64,000 bases of DNA from Cladopsammia gracilis (GCA_022457155.1 JAJGOT010000010.1:3022001-3086000), one strand, 5' to 3'; shown: positions 23,873-34,776, counted from the stretch's first letter. Program-made: numbers and translations. The notes: generated from the sequence alone by a model not told the origin.

Positions 23873-26800
23873 GTAGTGTGGCCTCCACACAGCGCCTCAT
23901 GGGTGCCCTAGGTCCATGGTTTGGACCCGGCCCCCATGGAGAACACATAATTATATAGAGAACACATAATAATAATAATAATAACCTGTATAGAAATGAA
24001 TCGATAAAACCTACAAATAATAATAATAATAATAATCGCGTTTGAAGAACGCAATCCTAATTTCGTGTTGGAGACAAATTTGAGATTTTTTGGTAGACGG
24101 TCTTCCAAATGGCCGCCCCTATTGTTTTTTTTTTCAGGGGCTCATTTCTGCCGGAAATTCCTTCGAACGCGTCTCCATGATCTGTGATTACTGCTAGTAA
24201 TAATAATTAAAACAGAAAAGTTATTCAAATCTAGCTAGGCTCATCCAAAATTTATAGGGTCCAGAAAGCGAGGTCCACGTTTTGTACCAATCCCATATGA
24301 GATTGTTTGTGGCCAGTGTCTTCTAGGGTTTTAAGATATTGTTTCAAAATCACACAACATTTGTCTTACTGTACACAGCACATTTCGTATGCCACTACAT
24401 AGGTTTGATTTGCATTAGAAGCATATCACATCTGTGACAAAGTTGTCCCGTCAAAATCTGCCTTTACCAAGCTGTTTTTTGATCATGTACTACCTTGACG
24501 ATTTTCCTCATTATGGTGTTGTTTATTGTTTTCAGATTGTTCAATTAACAAAACCTTGGATGCCCCACAGTTACCTGAAGAAAAAAACTTTTCCACCCCA
24601 TACTACCCTCATGGCTTCCCCATGAATGTGACTTGTGGATGGTACATCACCGCTCCTGAGAATCACATTGTCTCGCTTCACCTGGAGTCTGCAGACTGGT
24701 CGAATTCAAAGGACATGTACAATGTAGAGGTTTATGATGTGGATGGATCAGACCTTATTCCCATTGCAATTCGCAGAGATATTAGTGACCATGACAGTCC
24801 ATATGCTCCTGGGGAAGTCTTTTCCAAGTTCCGGTCTGTCTTTGTTGTGTTCAAGAGCGATGGCAAACCAAGTGATTTTGATGATCGAGGCATATTTGGC
24901 CAATACTCGGCTGTCAAGCCAGGTAAGAATATAACGAATATAATTGCAATTAAGTTACAGTAACAATAGTGCGACCATGAGTATTTAGATTTAGTATAAA
25001 TCTACTAGCATTCTATCACGAATGCTGTTCTTTTATTGGCTACGCTGCTCACTATCTATCCTGTTGTAGAAAGTGAGTAGAGCGAGTAGCCGATTATCTG
25101 CACATGGCGTGACCTATTCATATAATTCATTTTTCAATAAAAGCGTGATTCTGTCATGAAGTATAAATCTACTAAAAACAATTAGATTATTCGCTTTTGA
25201 TTTTTATGTGTGATAGTTGATTCAGGCCTCACTCTCATCAACTTATTCACGCAATTGAAATCTCATGGTCTAATTGCAGGGATTTCATTAGAAGCCGGCG
25301 ACCGGCAGTGTACCACCGACTAAAATGCCTCTTGCCGCCGGTTATAAGTCTGATAGGAGTACCTTATTCTCCTTTATATTCGCGGGTCCTTAAATTCGCG
25401 ATTTTCGCGATTTTTTAAACATTCGCAAACTTAACGACCCGCGAAAAATAACGACCGCGAACTTTGATGTCGCGAAATTTAATGGACATAGAAAAATCAT
25501 GTAACCCTGTTTTCAAGGGTCCTAAACAATTTTTAACACAAGGTGTTACAAGGAGCTGTCATCTATAACTTTAGATGTTAATCAGTGTCAAGATTCGCCC
25601 TCAAGGTCTTCTTCGGCATCCGAATCATCATCTTCGCACAGTTCCTCCAATACATCCTTTGTACAGTCGTCAAATTGACCATCCTGTCCCGGCTCCTTGT
25701 AGTGTGTTGTTACGAGTGTCTTGATTAACGTAATTTTTGTAAAAAATAAAAAATAAAGACATTGAATCGTCTATTTCGCGAAATTTAATTCCCTGCAAAC
25801 ACAATCTTTGTTGCCCCGATCGCGAAATGTGCCGAGAAAATTTTCGCGAAATTAAAGTCCCGAGAAAATAAAGGAGAGTAAGGTATATGACGTTACATAG
25901 AAACCCCCAAAATGGTAAGAACGACTAAGACTGTGAACCTGTATTCTTCATACTTCATATATAATGTTCATAGAATCGTTTGAAAGACCCGTAAAATCTA
26001 CTAAATCAGTCAATGGATCAATTCTATATTCTGACATCTGTAATCTTTTACTGCCGTTCTCGATTGATTTTATAACAAGCTTAATTGTATAGTACTGAAA
26101 AGTTTCAACTTGTCAAGTTGTCAACTTCTGATTACATTACAACTTTCCTTCAATAAAGTTTGGTCATAAATATCATTCAATTTGATGCCCAGAGTGCTGG
26201 AAATTGCATTTTCCGAGCCTTTAGATTTCAAAATTTTCTGAGGGGGAATGCTGCCAGACCTCCCTGCCCTTTCAATATCCCACAGCCACCTAAACTATCC
26301 CTGACAGCCGGATACAACAAAACTTATTGAAACCCCTGTAATTGTTAAATGGAATAATTTTAGTAGTACTGCGATAAAATAAAAAAATCAGTACTGAAAA
26401 ATATAAAGTGTATGTATCAGTGATCTTTCAAGTCTGCTTATAAAACGGTCTTTTACAGTAGCCATAATTTCAACGTTTCAAAACAATACCAAAGTACATG
26501 TAACAAAGTTTGGTCCATATACCCCGTGTTAACGACATAATCAATGTACTTTATTGTTTTTTTTTTTAAAAAATAAGAAACTGTGGATTAACCACATGTA
26601 ACCCCGACAAAACAATAGAAAATAATGAATCGAGAAGAATATGTATTTTTTTTTTAACTGTGTTGACATTGTCTGACATAGTGTCCGGATTCGAACGATC
26701 AATCGTGAGTTTTTAGTGCTTTGAATTGGCAAATTGTTTTGAGGTGTCCGTATTAAGCGGATGTCTGTAAAGCGGGGTTCAACATGTTCAAATGAATATT

Positions 26801-28597
26801 CGCATTTTTGAACGAATACAACAAACTTCTTTATTCCACTTAGAAGATTGGTTCTTTCACTTTACAACTTACAGCTTACTAGTATTTGTCAATGATCAAT
26901 TCTGTTTAGATAGGGATATCCACCTTCACGCTTGCATGAGCTTTCGAATCAGTATCAGCAAATAGGTTTTGCCATAGTACAATCCACAATCTTTTTTACT
27001 GGTCCGTCTTACATTTCAAGTCATTCATAGAATTTAAGCTTTTTTCATGGTGAAAACTTCTCGTCTTTGCTTTGAGTAAAAAGGACTGAACGAAGACATG
27101 AACGGAGCGAACTTAGCAGTGTAAAAGTAACAGAAATCTTAACAAGAGAACTACACCGTGCATCATGGAAAAATTAACCCAACGCGACATTGCTGCACAT
27201 GCAAACCTTTATTTTCGCGTACAATTTTATGCCAATAATGTATGTACACATATATTCTTTTGCAGCTCGCTCTTGTTCCTCTAAAGACTCCTATGAAGAG
27301 AACATGAATATTTTGCTCAGAGATCCTTCTGGTACGATCAAAACTCCAGGATATCCGCAGGGCTACTCTGATAGCTTTATCAACAATTGCTTTTGGAAGA
27401 TAATTGCACCAAAAGGAAGACTTGTGCGAGTGGATTTTATGTCCTTTAGCCTGGCCACCTTAGACTATGTCACAATTATAGATTCAATCAATGGTTTGAA
27501 TCCTCAGTCGATCACACGTTCTGGTAAACAGGCATCATTTACGTTTTACTCTACGGGACATGAGCTGAGCATCAAGGTCCGTAGTTATTCGGGCACTAGT
27601 GGTCCGGGATTCATTGCTAACTACACATCAGTTGCTGCAGGTGAGAATCTCGTATGCTTTAACCGCGGTCAAACGAGAGAAATTGGGTGTTTCTTGGTGT
27701 TGCGGAAGCCATTGTTGGTTAGCTTTTGTGTTGTGGTGTGGGTATTGTTCAGTGTCTTTTGAATCTTTTGTTTTACGTCATTTGGTGATCACACCATCCG
27801 CAACACCAAGAAACTACCGAGAAATTTGCGAAAGTTAAGCAAAGTACTTAAAAGTTAACATTGTCATTTTCACTGTATAAAGTTTAATATATTGCCAATA
27901 CACTGTCAATTTACCAAACGTTTTGAAAGTTTACCAAAAAAGGTCTAAGCGTTTAAAAACTGTCAACTGCAGAATTGTCGGCGCCATTTGCCAGCATAAT
28001 TTTGATCAGGCGCATAGAGGTTTTGTCAGTCTCCAACGGAAACAAGATCATCATTTTAAGAATAATTAAATGATAGTAACGTCAACTAATTTTTTTTTAT
28101 AAATCCTTGCCCATATTTCCATTTAATATTAATTAGAATCCCACTAGATAAAACGAACGTTTGACCGCGGTGGATCGTATGCCCTCAGGATGAACCAAGT
28201 GACCATCATTTTTATGAGCCAATTTTAACAAGTGGAATCTTGATTACTTGAACCCCGGTGGGGGGGGCATGGTATGCCATGGGAATTTTTATGTTTTAGG
28301 TCAAAAGTGTGTTGTTTAAATATAATACTAATGGTAAGTACTTTATACATACATACATGAAATAATCCTAGAACCCAAAAGATAAGATGACAAGTGACTT
28401 AACCGCCTTATAGTAGTTCCAATCTTAAAGGTAAACATAGAAAAATTCATTAGTATTGTAATTTTAATTAGAAATTTTTTACATGTTTAGGTATTTATAG
28501 AGAATATTTAGTATACACGGCTCTCTGGAAGAGCATTTTGTAATTAATGATGGGATACCGTGTTTTTAAATAAAGCTATGATGATGATGATGATGAA

Positions 28598-28633
<36 letters not shown>

Positions 28634-31600
28634 TCATATTGGAGAACATAATTGTTAGCATTCCCCCCCCTTCCCCCCCCCCCCCAAAAAAAAAAAAAAA
28701 AAAAACTAGAGAAAGATCTTGGAAACACAATAGCCCAGGCAATTTTTTCAAGTTGTGATCCATTTCATTTCGGCCATATTAAACCATAGTCTTTCATTTC
28801 CTGTTTTAGCGCACAAGTGAAGTTAAATTTCTTATAAGGCTCTACCAGGACTGTTATTAATGAAAATATTTTTTTCAGAACTGGTAATTAACAATTATTG
28901 GATGAGGTTGAGCATGATAGCGATAATTATCAAGGCCAAAGTTTGTGTTATCTGCCGAAGCCGAAGGCTGAGGCGGATAACACAAACTGAGGCCTTGATA
29001 ATTATCGCTATCATGCGAAAACCGAATCCAATAATTGTTTTATTATGCATATTCCTGAGCTGCACTTGTAAAGACAAGAGCGCGCACAAAAAAGTGATCC
29101 AGTCAATGCACAGCAGTCAACTTGTAAGTAAACAACTTACGTCACTTCAGCATGCATAAAACTATTGTCTGTAGGTATGACGTCACTTCTGCATGCATAA
29201 AACTATTGTCTGTAGGTATGACGTAACAGAAACAGCAAGCAATAATTAGCTGCGTGCTTATAGCCAATCAAAATCGAGCTAGTGACACCAATGTATAATA
29301 ATACCAAATATAGGTGTCTAGTCTACCACAGGTTTTTATTAACAGAACTATTTTATGCTCTTGGCAGTTATATCAGGAACATGTGTTCCAAAACAACGCA
29401 CCATCATACAAATAGCCGCGGAAGGACTCACCTTCTCAACTCCAGGTTTCCCATCATCATATTCAAGAAAAGGAGTTTGCAGATGGAACATTACTGTGCC
29501 CGCTGGAGATTTTATCAAGCTTACACTTTGGAAAAATTATGGAGAATGTAACGAGAACTATGTAAAAGTTTATGATGTGACAAATTCTACACGCATTTCT
29601 CTCGGAAAATTCTGCGAAAAATACAGAGAGCAAATTGTTTACTCCAAGGGAAACAATTTGCTGATAAAATATACCTCCTTGCGTAGAGTCTCGTCAAACG
29701 GTTTTATTGCTACATATGAATCTCTTAAATCAGCCCCTGCTGTGTACTCTTGTTTGACAATGGGTCAAAATAGTCTGAAAGACACTCGTGGAGAATTTGC
29801 GAGCTACGAATATCCCCTACATTACTCTAATAACATCAAGTGTTCGTGGGTTATTCTTCGCCCAGCTGGATTTATCATTCAGTTAACATTTCATTCATTT
29901 AATTTACAACAGTCACAAGACTGTGAAGCTGACTATGTAGAGATTAAGCAGGGTGAAAAGGAATATGAATGGCGTGCTAAAGTGATTGGCAGATTCTGTG
30001 GCTCTTCCCTTCCTCCTGTTATTCTGTCGAACCAATCAAATGTGTTTGTGGATTTCGTAACTGATATCTCTGGAATGTACCCAGGATTCCATGCCAGCTA
30101 CAAGGTCCTTCCTAACCGTAAGTTGTTCGTAGTATTATTAACGGATAGTATTTGTGTAGCCTCATTATTATGAAGCAATGAGGTACTGGTACTGTTGAAC
30201 TTCTACCTTCTCACAAGAGGACACCTTTAGGTTACACCTTCCAGAAGAAGGCACCTCCCTAAATGGACACCACACCTAAGTGTATTACTTCGCATAATTG
30301 AACAGCTCTCATAAGAAGGTATAACATCCTATTAGAGGACACCTCCCATAATGGGACACCTTGCATAAGGGGACACCTCCCATAATGGAACACCTCACAT
30401 AAGGGGACACCTCCCATAATGGGACACCTCCTTTAAGGGGACACCTCCCATAATGGGACACCTCCTTTAAGGGGACACCTCCCATAATGGGACACCTCCT
30501 TTAAGGGGACACCTCCCATACTGGGAAACCTCCCATAATGGGACACCTCGCATAAGGGGACACCTCCCATAATGAAACACCTCTCATAAGGGGCACCTCC
30601 CATAATGGGACATCTCGCATAAGGGGACACCTCCCATAATGAAACACCTCTCATAAGGGGCACCTCCCATAATGGGACACCGCCCATAATGGGACACCTC
30701 AATGTGAAATCTTAAATGGGCAAAATTTCTTTTTTACTGATTTCGAAGTTTCTTGTTTATCGTCGTCATGATAATATCGATTTTACCAGAATATATATTT
30801 AGCCAAACTTCAATTCAAAACCAGTTAGTGGTGAAAATTTTACGTTGATCTGACTTGGAAAAGACCGCTTACAAGCCGACTGAAAAATGTAGGTATGGTT
30901 TCCAGAAAACTGTATCGAAACACCTTAATATAGGTTCAACTGTATTTATCTTAAATTGGATTCTATTGTATGTTTATTTCAGCGGCCATGGGCTCTTGCA
31001 GTAACCCGGGGCAAAACAACATCATTCCCCTGACTGGTGCAACAGGAAGCCTTTTCTCGCCGCTCTACCCACGTGACTATCCTAACAGCATCATGTGTAC
31101 TTGGGTGATTACAGTACCCGAGGGACACTTTGTGAAGCTGAGAATAAAGTTCTTTCGCATGGGTTACAGCTGCGGAACGTCCTCTCTTCAAATCCGTGAC
31201 GGTCAGAGTTCATCGAGCAATCTACTGAAGAAGTTCTGTGGGTGGGACTACGAGTCCACTGTTTTTTCCAGCGGTCGCTACCTTTTGGTTCAATTTGATT
31301 CAAAGAAGGAATATTTGTCAGGCGAATCTTTGTTCGATGCTGTGTTTGAGGCAGTGAAACAGGGTAAGAAAGCCACGGGTTAGAAACGTATTCCCACTTA
31401 TACCTGTCAATACAATGATACCGTAAAATTCTGAAAGTCCCCCCCCCCCCCCCCCCCCCCCCCCCACCAACCCCGAAAATAACAGACTTACTGACCTAAA
31501 ACGAGTTTGGAAAAGAAACTATATTCTCTCGAAAGCAATCAGAATGCAACAATAGCTTAGAATTCTAGTTTTGACAACCTACGTACGGTACGTTAGAAGG

Positions 31601-34600
31601 TATGCTATCTTTCTTCCTTTCATATTTGAAGTTTGAACATCCAATTTTGCGGTCATATTTACCTTGTGCAATAAATTCCTTGGAGCGGATTGTTCACATA
31701 TTTTAGAAGTCTGAACGCAACATCCGCTCAAAAAGGCTAAAGTAGTTTTTATACTAATCAAGAGATTACACTTCTTTTTTATATAAGAACCTTTTTTCTG
31801 AGAACGCCGGTTGAGGCTGAGATGAGAATGAGCTAGAAAACGTCATTTTCCATTTTATTATAGCGAGCATGTCTAATAATTGGCAAATTTGTAGGACTTC
31901 GCCTGCATTCCTTTCTTCAGTATTCAGCACTATGATTTACTTAAATTTATCCTAAGAATGTTTTCAAGATCAAATCGCCAAAGAGGAGGCAGTGTGATCG
32001 AGTGGTTAGGGCGCCCGACTTGAAATCCGGAGGTTCCGAGTTCATGTCCCGCTCTGACCACTATCTGGAGTTGTTTCACGGCAGACCCGAGTTCAACTCC
32101 TCGGCCACGCTTGTAAAATAGCCAACTGGTCTGCCTCCTGCCAGTTGGGATTTTAAACATGTTATGTTCAATTTATAATATTTGTTTCTATATTTGAGTG
32201 GCGTGCCTGTGAATTAGCTACTAGCTAAGTGCTCGTCCACTATAAACAACATTTACATGTTTTTTTTTTTACAAGAACATCCAGTCCCAGTTCACCCTCG
32301 GCCCAAAAATTAGACTTGTTTAGATAACAAAGAGTGAATCTAACTCTCTCTTAACGGACACCTCTATAAGACGGACATCTGGTGTTGGTCCCTGCCGTTT
32401 TTTAGTAATTTTACTGTAACTAAACTCTCTATAAGACGGACAACGGACACTTTTAAACCGTCAACGGACACTTGAGAGAAGTGCTTTTTTAGTGAAAAAT
32501 ACTTTAAAACGGAAGTGTGGGTGCTAAATATGAACAAACGAGTCCACTTTTCTATATATTTTTTTCAGTTTGTAGGTTTTGCTTAAGTAAACGACTTTTA
32601 ACAAACTTTAAACAGACTTGTATTCATTGTGCAGAGGTTCAGAAGTTTGTTATCTTAAAATTACTGGTGTTACGTTACCTTGACTCTCTATTAGCCAGAC
32701 ACCTCTCTTAGCCGGAGACCTCTCTTAGCCGGAGACCTCTCTTAGCCGGAGACCTCTCTTAGCCGGACACCTCTCTTAGCCGGACACCTCTCTTAGCCGG
32801 ACGCCTCTCTTATCCAGACACCTCTCTTAGCCGGACACCTCTCTTAGCTGGACACCTCTTAGCTGGACACCTTTCTAAGACGGACAGTTTAGACTGGTCC
32901 CGATGGTGTCCGTTTTAGAGAGAGTTGACTGCATGCTACTCACGTATATAATTACATAGAATTAAAGGGGCACTGTCACGCAGATTTTGCTGTCTTTTGG
33001 TCAAAATACACCAAATAGTTGACAAAGTTGCTCAAACACAAAATTGCTCTTGGAACACCAAAGAAAAATATCAAGTGATTTATTCAAGGAAGAACAAATG
33101 ATAATCCGTTTTTCTGTGATTTTTCTACGACACTTGGAAGGAACTTGAAAAAATTGCCAATTATCTGCAGCCAAAGATAACTAATACTAGTTTCTGTGCA
33201 CTGGTAGAGTTTTAGTGAACAAAACTGGACCATTTTTAAATTTCTATTGAAATTAATATGTTTTTTGGCTTTTCAAAGTGATACTAAAAATAGGTGACAG
33301 AGCCCCTTTAAATAAGCGTAGAACATTTCAGTCGTGATGGAGTTAAGACCAGTAGTTTTAGAGTGTATATGACGGATTTTTTTTTAATTGCTTGATCGAA
33401 TTTACATGGTGTTCTGATAAGAAAACCGAAAAAAAGTTTTCTCGATATCGATTTTTCCTCCCCACGTTTTAGCTGTTTAAAAAGGTGCAATTTCACTTCC
33501 GGTGGGGTACAATACCGCGCAAGAAGAAAGACTGGCAATAGTCGGCTGTGACGTCAATACATGAATGCTATCTTCGCGTTTTCTCGGTTCTTCCGTTGTT
33601 TTGGTGTGTATTGATACAACCATAGACAACACACCTTAATGTTTCTTCCCCAAGGTACACATAAAAAAAAACTGAAGAACCGAAAAACCGCGGAACTATT
33701 TATAATAACATGTGTAATGTGATTCGATGTTTTTTTTTTAAAAATTGAAGTTATTCTGTGGATGTGTTTGTTTAAAAAACGTTCATTCAAGTAAAAACCG
33801 CTGTTACAAAAGTTTGAACATAATGTGTAACTGATTTTTCTTTTCAGTACCAGCTTCTTTTTCCTGCACTTCAGAAAATCTTATCAACCGATTAAGTTCG
33901 GAAACCGGAAGTCTTGCCAGCTACAACTATCCTCTACCTTATGAGGACAGTGTTGAGTGCGTTTGGATCATCTATGTACATTCTGATTACAACATAAAAC
34001 TGTCCTTCGATTTCTTTAATCTGTCCCAGTCCAGTGACTGTTCTGATGATTATGTGGAGGTACGCGATGGTCAGTTTGATACAAGTGACCTTATTGGAAA
34101 GTTCTGTGGATCAGAGAAACCTGAATCAATAACCTCAGATGGCAGTGACTTGCATGTTACCTTTAAGTCCAGTGGAAAGACGAAGTATCCCGGATTTAAA
34201 GCCAGCTATGAAACCAAGCGTAAGTATGAATGGATAACTGTTCCCAAAAATAGCTTGAAGAAAGGGTGAAAAAAATCGGTTAAAATAGTGTGACCTAATG
34301 TAACAGCTAACGTGACAAAATCAGTCTTGGTAACATGACCTAACGTGAGAGAATCGGTTAAAATAGCGTGACCTAACGTTACAGCTAATGTGGAAAAATC
34401 AGTTAAGATAACGTGATGCGACGTGACAGAACCAGTTCAGATAACGCGATCTAACTTGACAGAATATCAGTTAAGATAGCGTGACCTGACGTGACAGAAT
34501 CAGTTACGATAGCGTGACCTAATGTGGCAGAATCAGTTACCACTGGTTCCTGACTCGGATGTACATGTTACTCTTATATTTCCTCCGTTAGATTCAACGG

Positions 34601-34776
34601 GAGCCATTATGAAAATCGTGGGATACTGCGTAGGTGGGCTTGCCGCTTTGTTTGCGTTGATTGGAGGTTGCATAAAGTGCTACATGATACGTCAACAACA
34701 TAATTCTGCCATGGAATACATTGAAGCTGACGGAGCTGAAGGCACACCTCTACAAGAGCAAGCCACGAAACTTTAG
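13745..34776 (+). CDS. Seven-CUB-domain single-pass membrane protein
   Basis: This is a cell-surface protein of 963 residues, probably an adhesion or ligand-binding receptor; ligand and exact orthologue are not recognised. Nine exons join in frame, every junction in phase 1: 13745-13775, 19061-19096, 21894-22268, 24536-24922, 27266-27640, 29368-30117, 30983-31363, 33848-34219 and 34592-34776. Exons 1 and 2 make a signal peptide (MQLSVMFFFC, then GFFMLAKILAAEA). CUB domains follow at about 24-145, 149-273, 279-399, 405-520, 530-648, 656-776 and 784-899, one per exon except exon 6, which holds two. CUB1, 4, 5, 6 and 7 show four cysteines; CUB2 and CUB3 lack the second pair. A membrane helix (about 908-931, GYCVGGLAALFALIGG) precedes a 30-residue tail with no enzymatic domain. 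The domain order and exon phases are seen; the receptor role is inference. Confidence 0.85.
14171..15919. mobile_element. 1.75-kb non-autonomous element with inverted ends
   Basis: The left end GTTGTGGTGCAATTTTGTCC is mirrored at the right end (GTTGTGGTGCAATTTTGTTC read inverted) over about 36 bp. Copies of ATATTCCTCGTTCTA flank it on the left (14028, 14118), with a related word to the right. Nested inside, 15717-15746 and 15836-15866 form a 30-bp-arm hairpin around GGTAAACTCATAGAAAATG. No long open frame. It is in intron 1 of the CUB gene. No convincing target duplication was found. Confidence 0.6.
16331..16520. repeat. 190-bp near-palindrome (foldback MITE)
   Basis: Arms of about 95 bp begin TAGACAAATTTGGCTAACAC and, from the right, TAGACAAATTCGGCTAACGC. 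They share ACCTT-type and CTTTGTTC words towards the centre. Non-coding, in intron 1 of the CUB gene. Confidence 0.7.
16760..17120. mobile_element. MITE-like element bounded by G and C homopolymers
   Basis: A run of G at 16760-16778 and a run of C at 17107-17116 enclose inverted GGGGATGCTCCGCC / GGCGGAGCATCCC words. The interior is a degenerate tandem of CCCTTTCATATACC. Open frames here reflect the repeats only. Confidence 0.55.
17351..17540. repeat. 190-bp palindrome
   Basis: AACAATTAGTTCATG at the left is mirrored by CATGAACTAATTGTT at the right. The arms continue through GTGCGTATGTC, GATATTGAGCAC and AAGTTTGGAGAGCAC to a short GC-richer centre. It is a foldback MITE in intron 1 of the CUB gene. 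Confidence 0.7.
18248..18740. mobile_element. MITE with CAGTCGAACCTGTATATAAC ends
   Basis: The two ends are a 24-bp inverted pair. The interior repeats CCTGTATTAAGCGGCCACC several times in both directions. A fragment of the same family lies at 21032-21065. Non-coding, intron 1 of the CUB gene. Confidence 0.75.
19930..20210 (-). pseudogene. LINE relic: C-terminal end of a non-LTR reverse transcriptase protein
   Basis: The minus strand encodes an 89-residue remnant with PDYLQNLFKL, VHSYNLRGSKF and RSFSYRGVIAWNELPNEIR. This is the typical C-terminal block of animal LINE ORF2 proteins; the intact part of the LINE at 53667-55411 ends in an equivalent block. No RT catalytic region remains. It lies in intron 2 of the CUB gene, antisense to it. 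Confidence 0.7.
20631..20973. mobile_element. Solo LTR with 5-bp target duplication ATATT
   Basis: A 343-bp block opens TGTAGCGGCGTCAGC, closes GTGCCGTTACA and is flanked by ATATT at 20626-20630 and 20974-20978. TG...CA ends with short inverted TGTA/TACA tips and a 5-bp duplication identify an LTR. No internal retroelement sequence adjoins it. Intron 2 of the CUB gene. Confidence 0.8.
21032..21065. mobile_element. Fragment of the 18248 MITE family
   Basis: ACAGTCGAACCTGTATTAAG followed by TGGCCACCCTC matches the left end of the element at 18248-18740. The rest is missing or diverged. Confidence 0.55.
21205..21480 (+). pseudogene. LINE relic, C-terminal fragment and 3' end
   Basis: The plus strand reads CTITLWNSLPMSAINAESTA and then VFQRNALPSIRQ, a degraded LINE C-terminal block (compare WNELPNEIRELSSLTAYKRAL at 19930-20210). 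AT-rich sequence with ATGTATG-type tail repeats follows. It lies just before CUB exon 3. Confidence 0.55.
21568..21646. repeat. Short palindrome upstream of the first CUB exon
   Basis: AACAACTATTCACCTCAGTG and the inverted CACTGAGGTGAATAGTTGTT enclose GGTGGGTAGTAGTGG and its complement with a centre of a few bases. A second inverted pair (GGTATATACTGAAAC at 21648, GTTTCAGTATATAC at 21813) suggests a larger foldback element up to about 21828. Confidence 0.65.
22380..22760. repeat. Degenerate CTTGAAAAGTCCTTGAA tandem repeats
   Basis: Several diverged copies of CTTGAAAAGTCCTTGAA lie between 22390 and 22500 and again at 22720-22760, in the intron after the first CUB exon. The rest of 22270-24535 holds simple repeats and no exon-like sequence that I can support. 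Confidence 0.5.
22915..23045 (+). repeat. Dispersed GGGAGTTGGACGCAGGG repeat, copy 1
   Basis: Copies at 35010-35165 and 41165-41300 share GGAGTTGGACGCAG / GGAGTTGGACACAG, a GTC/GGTGGAGCAA block, AGGGTCC, and a TTTCGTATTCAC-type end. Copy 1 reads GTCAGGGGTCAGGGGTCAG in place of the GGGTGGGG stretch. Confidence 0.5.
23804..23871. repeat. (AAT)n microsatellite
   Basis: About 23 uninterrupted AAT units. Shorter AAT runs follow at 23967-23983 and 24016-24035. In the intron after the first CUB exon. Confidence 0.95.
25362..25883 (-). mobile_element. TA-flanked element carrying the acidic tail of a transposase-like gene
   Basis: The inverted ends CCTTATTCTCCTTTAT and ATAAAGGAGAGTAAGG are flanked by TA (25360-25361, 25884-25885), the target of Tc1/mariner/pogo elements. 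The ends continue into CGCGAA-rich palindromic sequence. The minus strand holds a short relic reading ITLIKTLVTTHYKEPGQ and, after DGQFDDCTKDVLEELC, EDDDSDAEEDLEGES then a stop. The acidic C-terminus suggests a pogo/Tigger-like transposase tail, but no DDE motif remains, so the family is inferred. Confidence 0.55.
28350..28640 (+). mobile_element. LINE 3' end with (GAT)n tail
   Basis: An AT-rich non-coding stretch ends GTTTTTAAATAAAGCTATGATGATGATG and runs into about 19 GAT units (28577-28633, one GAAGAT variant). The arrangement TTTAAATAAAGCT plus GAT repeats resembles the 3' terminus of CR1/L2-type LINEs. No coding part is recognised. C and A homopolymers follow at 28662-28704. Confidence 0.5.
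28891..29038. repeat. 148-bp palindrome
   Basis: Arms of about 66 bp, beginning ACAATTATTGGAT at each end, contain the exact inverted word ATGATAGCGATAATTATCAA and a CAGTTTGTGTTATC-type stretch. A GAAGCCGAAGGCTGAG centre separates them. It is in the intron before the double-CUB exon. Confidence 0.8.
29139..29220. repeat. 41-bp tandem duplication
   Basis: Two adjacent copies of a 41-bp unit (ACGTCACTTC, CATGCATAAAACTATTG, TCTGTAGGTATG) differ at about one position. The unit contains a CRE-like TGACGTCA word at the junction. Confidence 0.8.
30330..30705. repeat. Minisatellite of GGGACACCTCCCATAAT units
   Basis: About twenty units of 17-18 bp alternate between CATAATGGGACACCTCC and CTTTAAGGGGACACCTCC forms, giving a higher-order period near 35 bp. 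Diverged units extend back to about 30225. Open frames here come from the repeat. It is in the intron between CUB exons 6 and 7. Confidence 0.85.
31438..31466. repeat. Poly-C run
   Basis: About 27 consecutive C bases in the intron 3' of CUB exon 7. Length is probably variable or uncertain in assembly. Confidence 0.9.
31985..32190 (+). mobile_element. tRNA-derived SINE
   Basis: The first 75 bp look like a tRNA: an A-box-like TGATCGAGTGGTTAGG, an anticodon loop CTTGAAA that would read Ser(UGA), and a B-box-like GGTTCCGAGTTC. A non-tRNA body ending GCCAGTTGGGATTTTAAACA follows. The T-arm is imperfect and there is a fused tail, so it is a SINE, not a tRNA gene. It is intronic in the CUB gene, same strand. 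Confidence 0.65.
32341..32926. mobile_element. Inverted-end element with an internal minisatellite
   Basis: AACTCTCTCTTAACGGACACC at the left is mirrored at the right (GGTGTCCGTTTTAGAGAGAG). Between 32690 and 32880 there are about ten units of the form TCTCTTAGCCGGACACC. The internal unit resembles the element's own terminal sequence, so the array may have grown from the TIR. Confidence 0.65.
32966..33307. mobile_element. TTAA-flanked MITE
   Basis: Ends AGGGGCACTGTCACGC and GGTGACAGAGCCCCT lie inside TTAA duplications (32962-32965, 33308-33311). The ends match those of 3358-3495, and the right half matches 11985-12187. Non-coding, intronic. Confidence 0.8.
34270..34545. repeat. Tandem repeats of GACCTAACGTGACAGAATCAG type
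   Basis: About seven diverged units of 32-36 bp share CAGTTAAGATAGCGTGACCT and ACGTGACAGAATC words. The array ends about 45 bp before the acceptor of the last CUB-gene exon. Confidence 0.75.

Noticed and set aside
29045..29160. CRISPR-like array
   Set aside because: Only two direct 41-bp copies without spacers, in an animal intron.
30433..30702. 89-residue minus-strand frame of repeated GGVPLWEV-like units
   Set aside because: It is the translation of the minisatellite, in an intron, with no start context or splice evidence.
31988..32062. Possible genuine tRNA-Ser gene
   Set aside because: The T-arm and acceptor pairing are imperfect and the sequence is fused to a SINE-type body.
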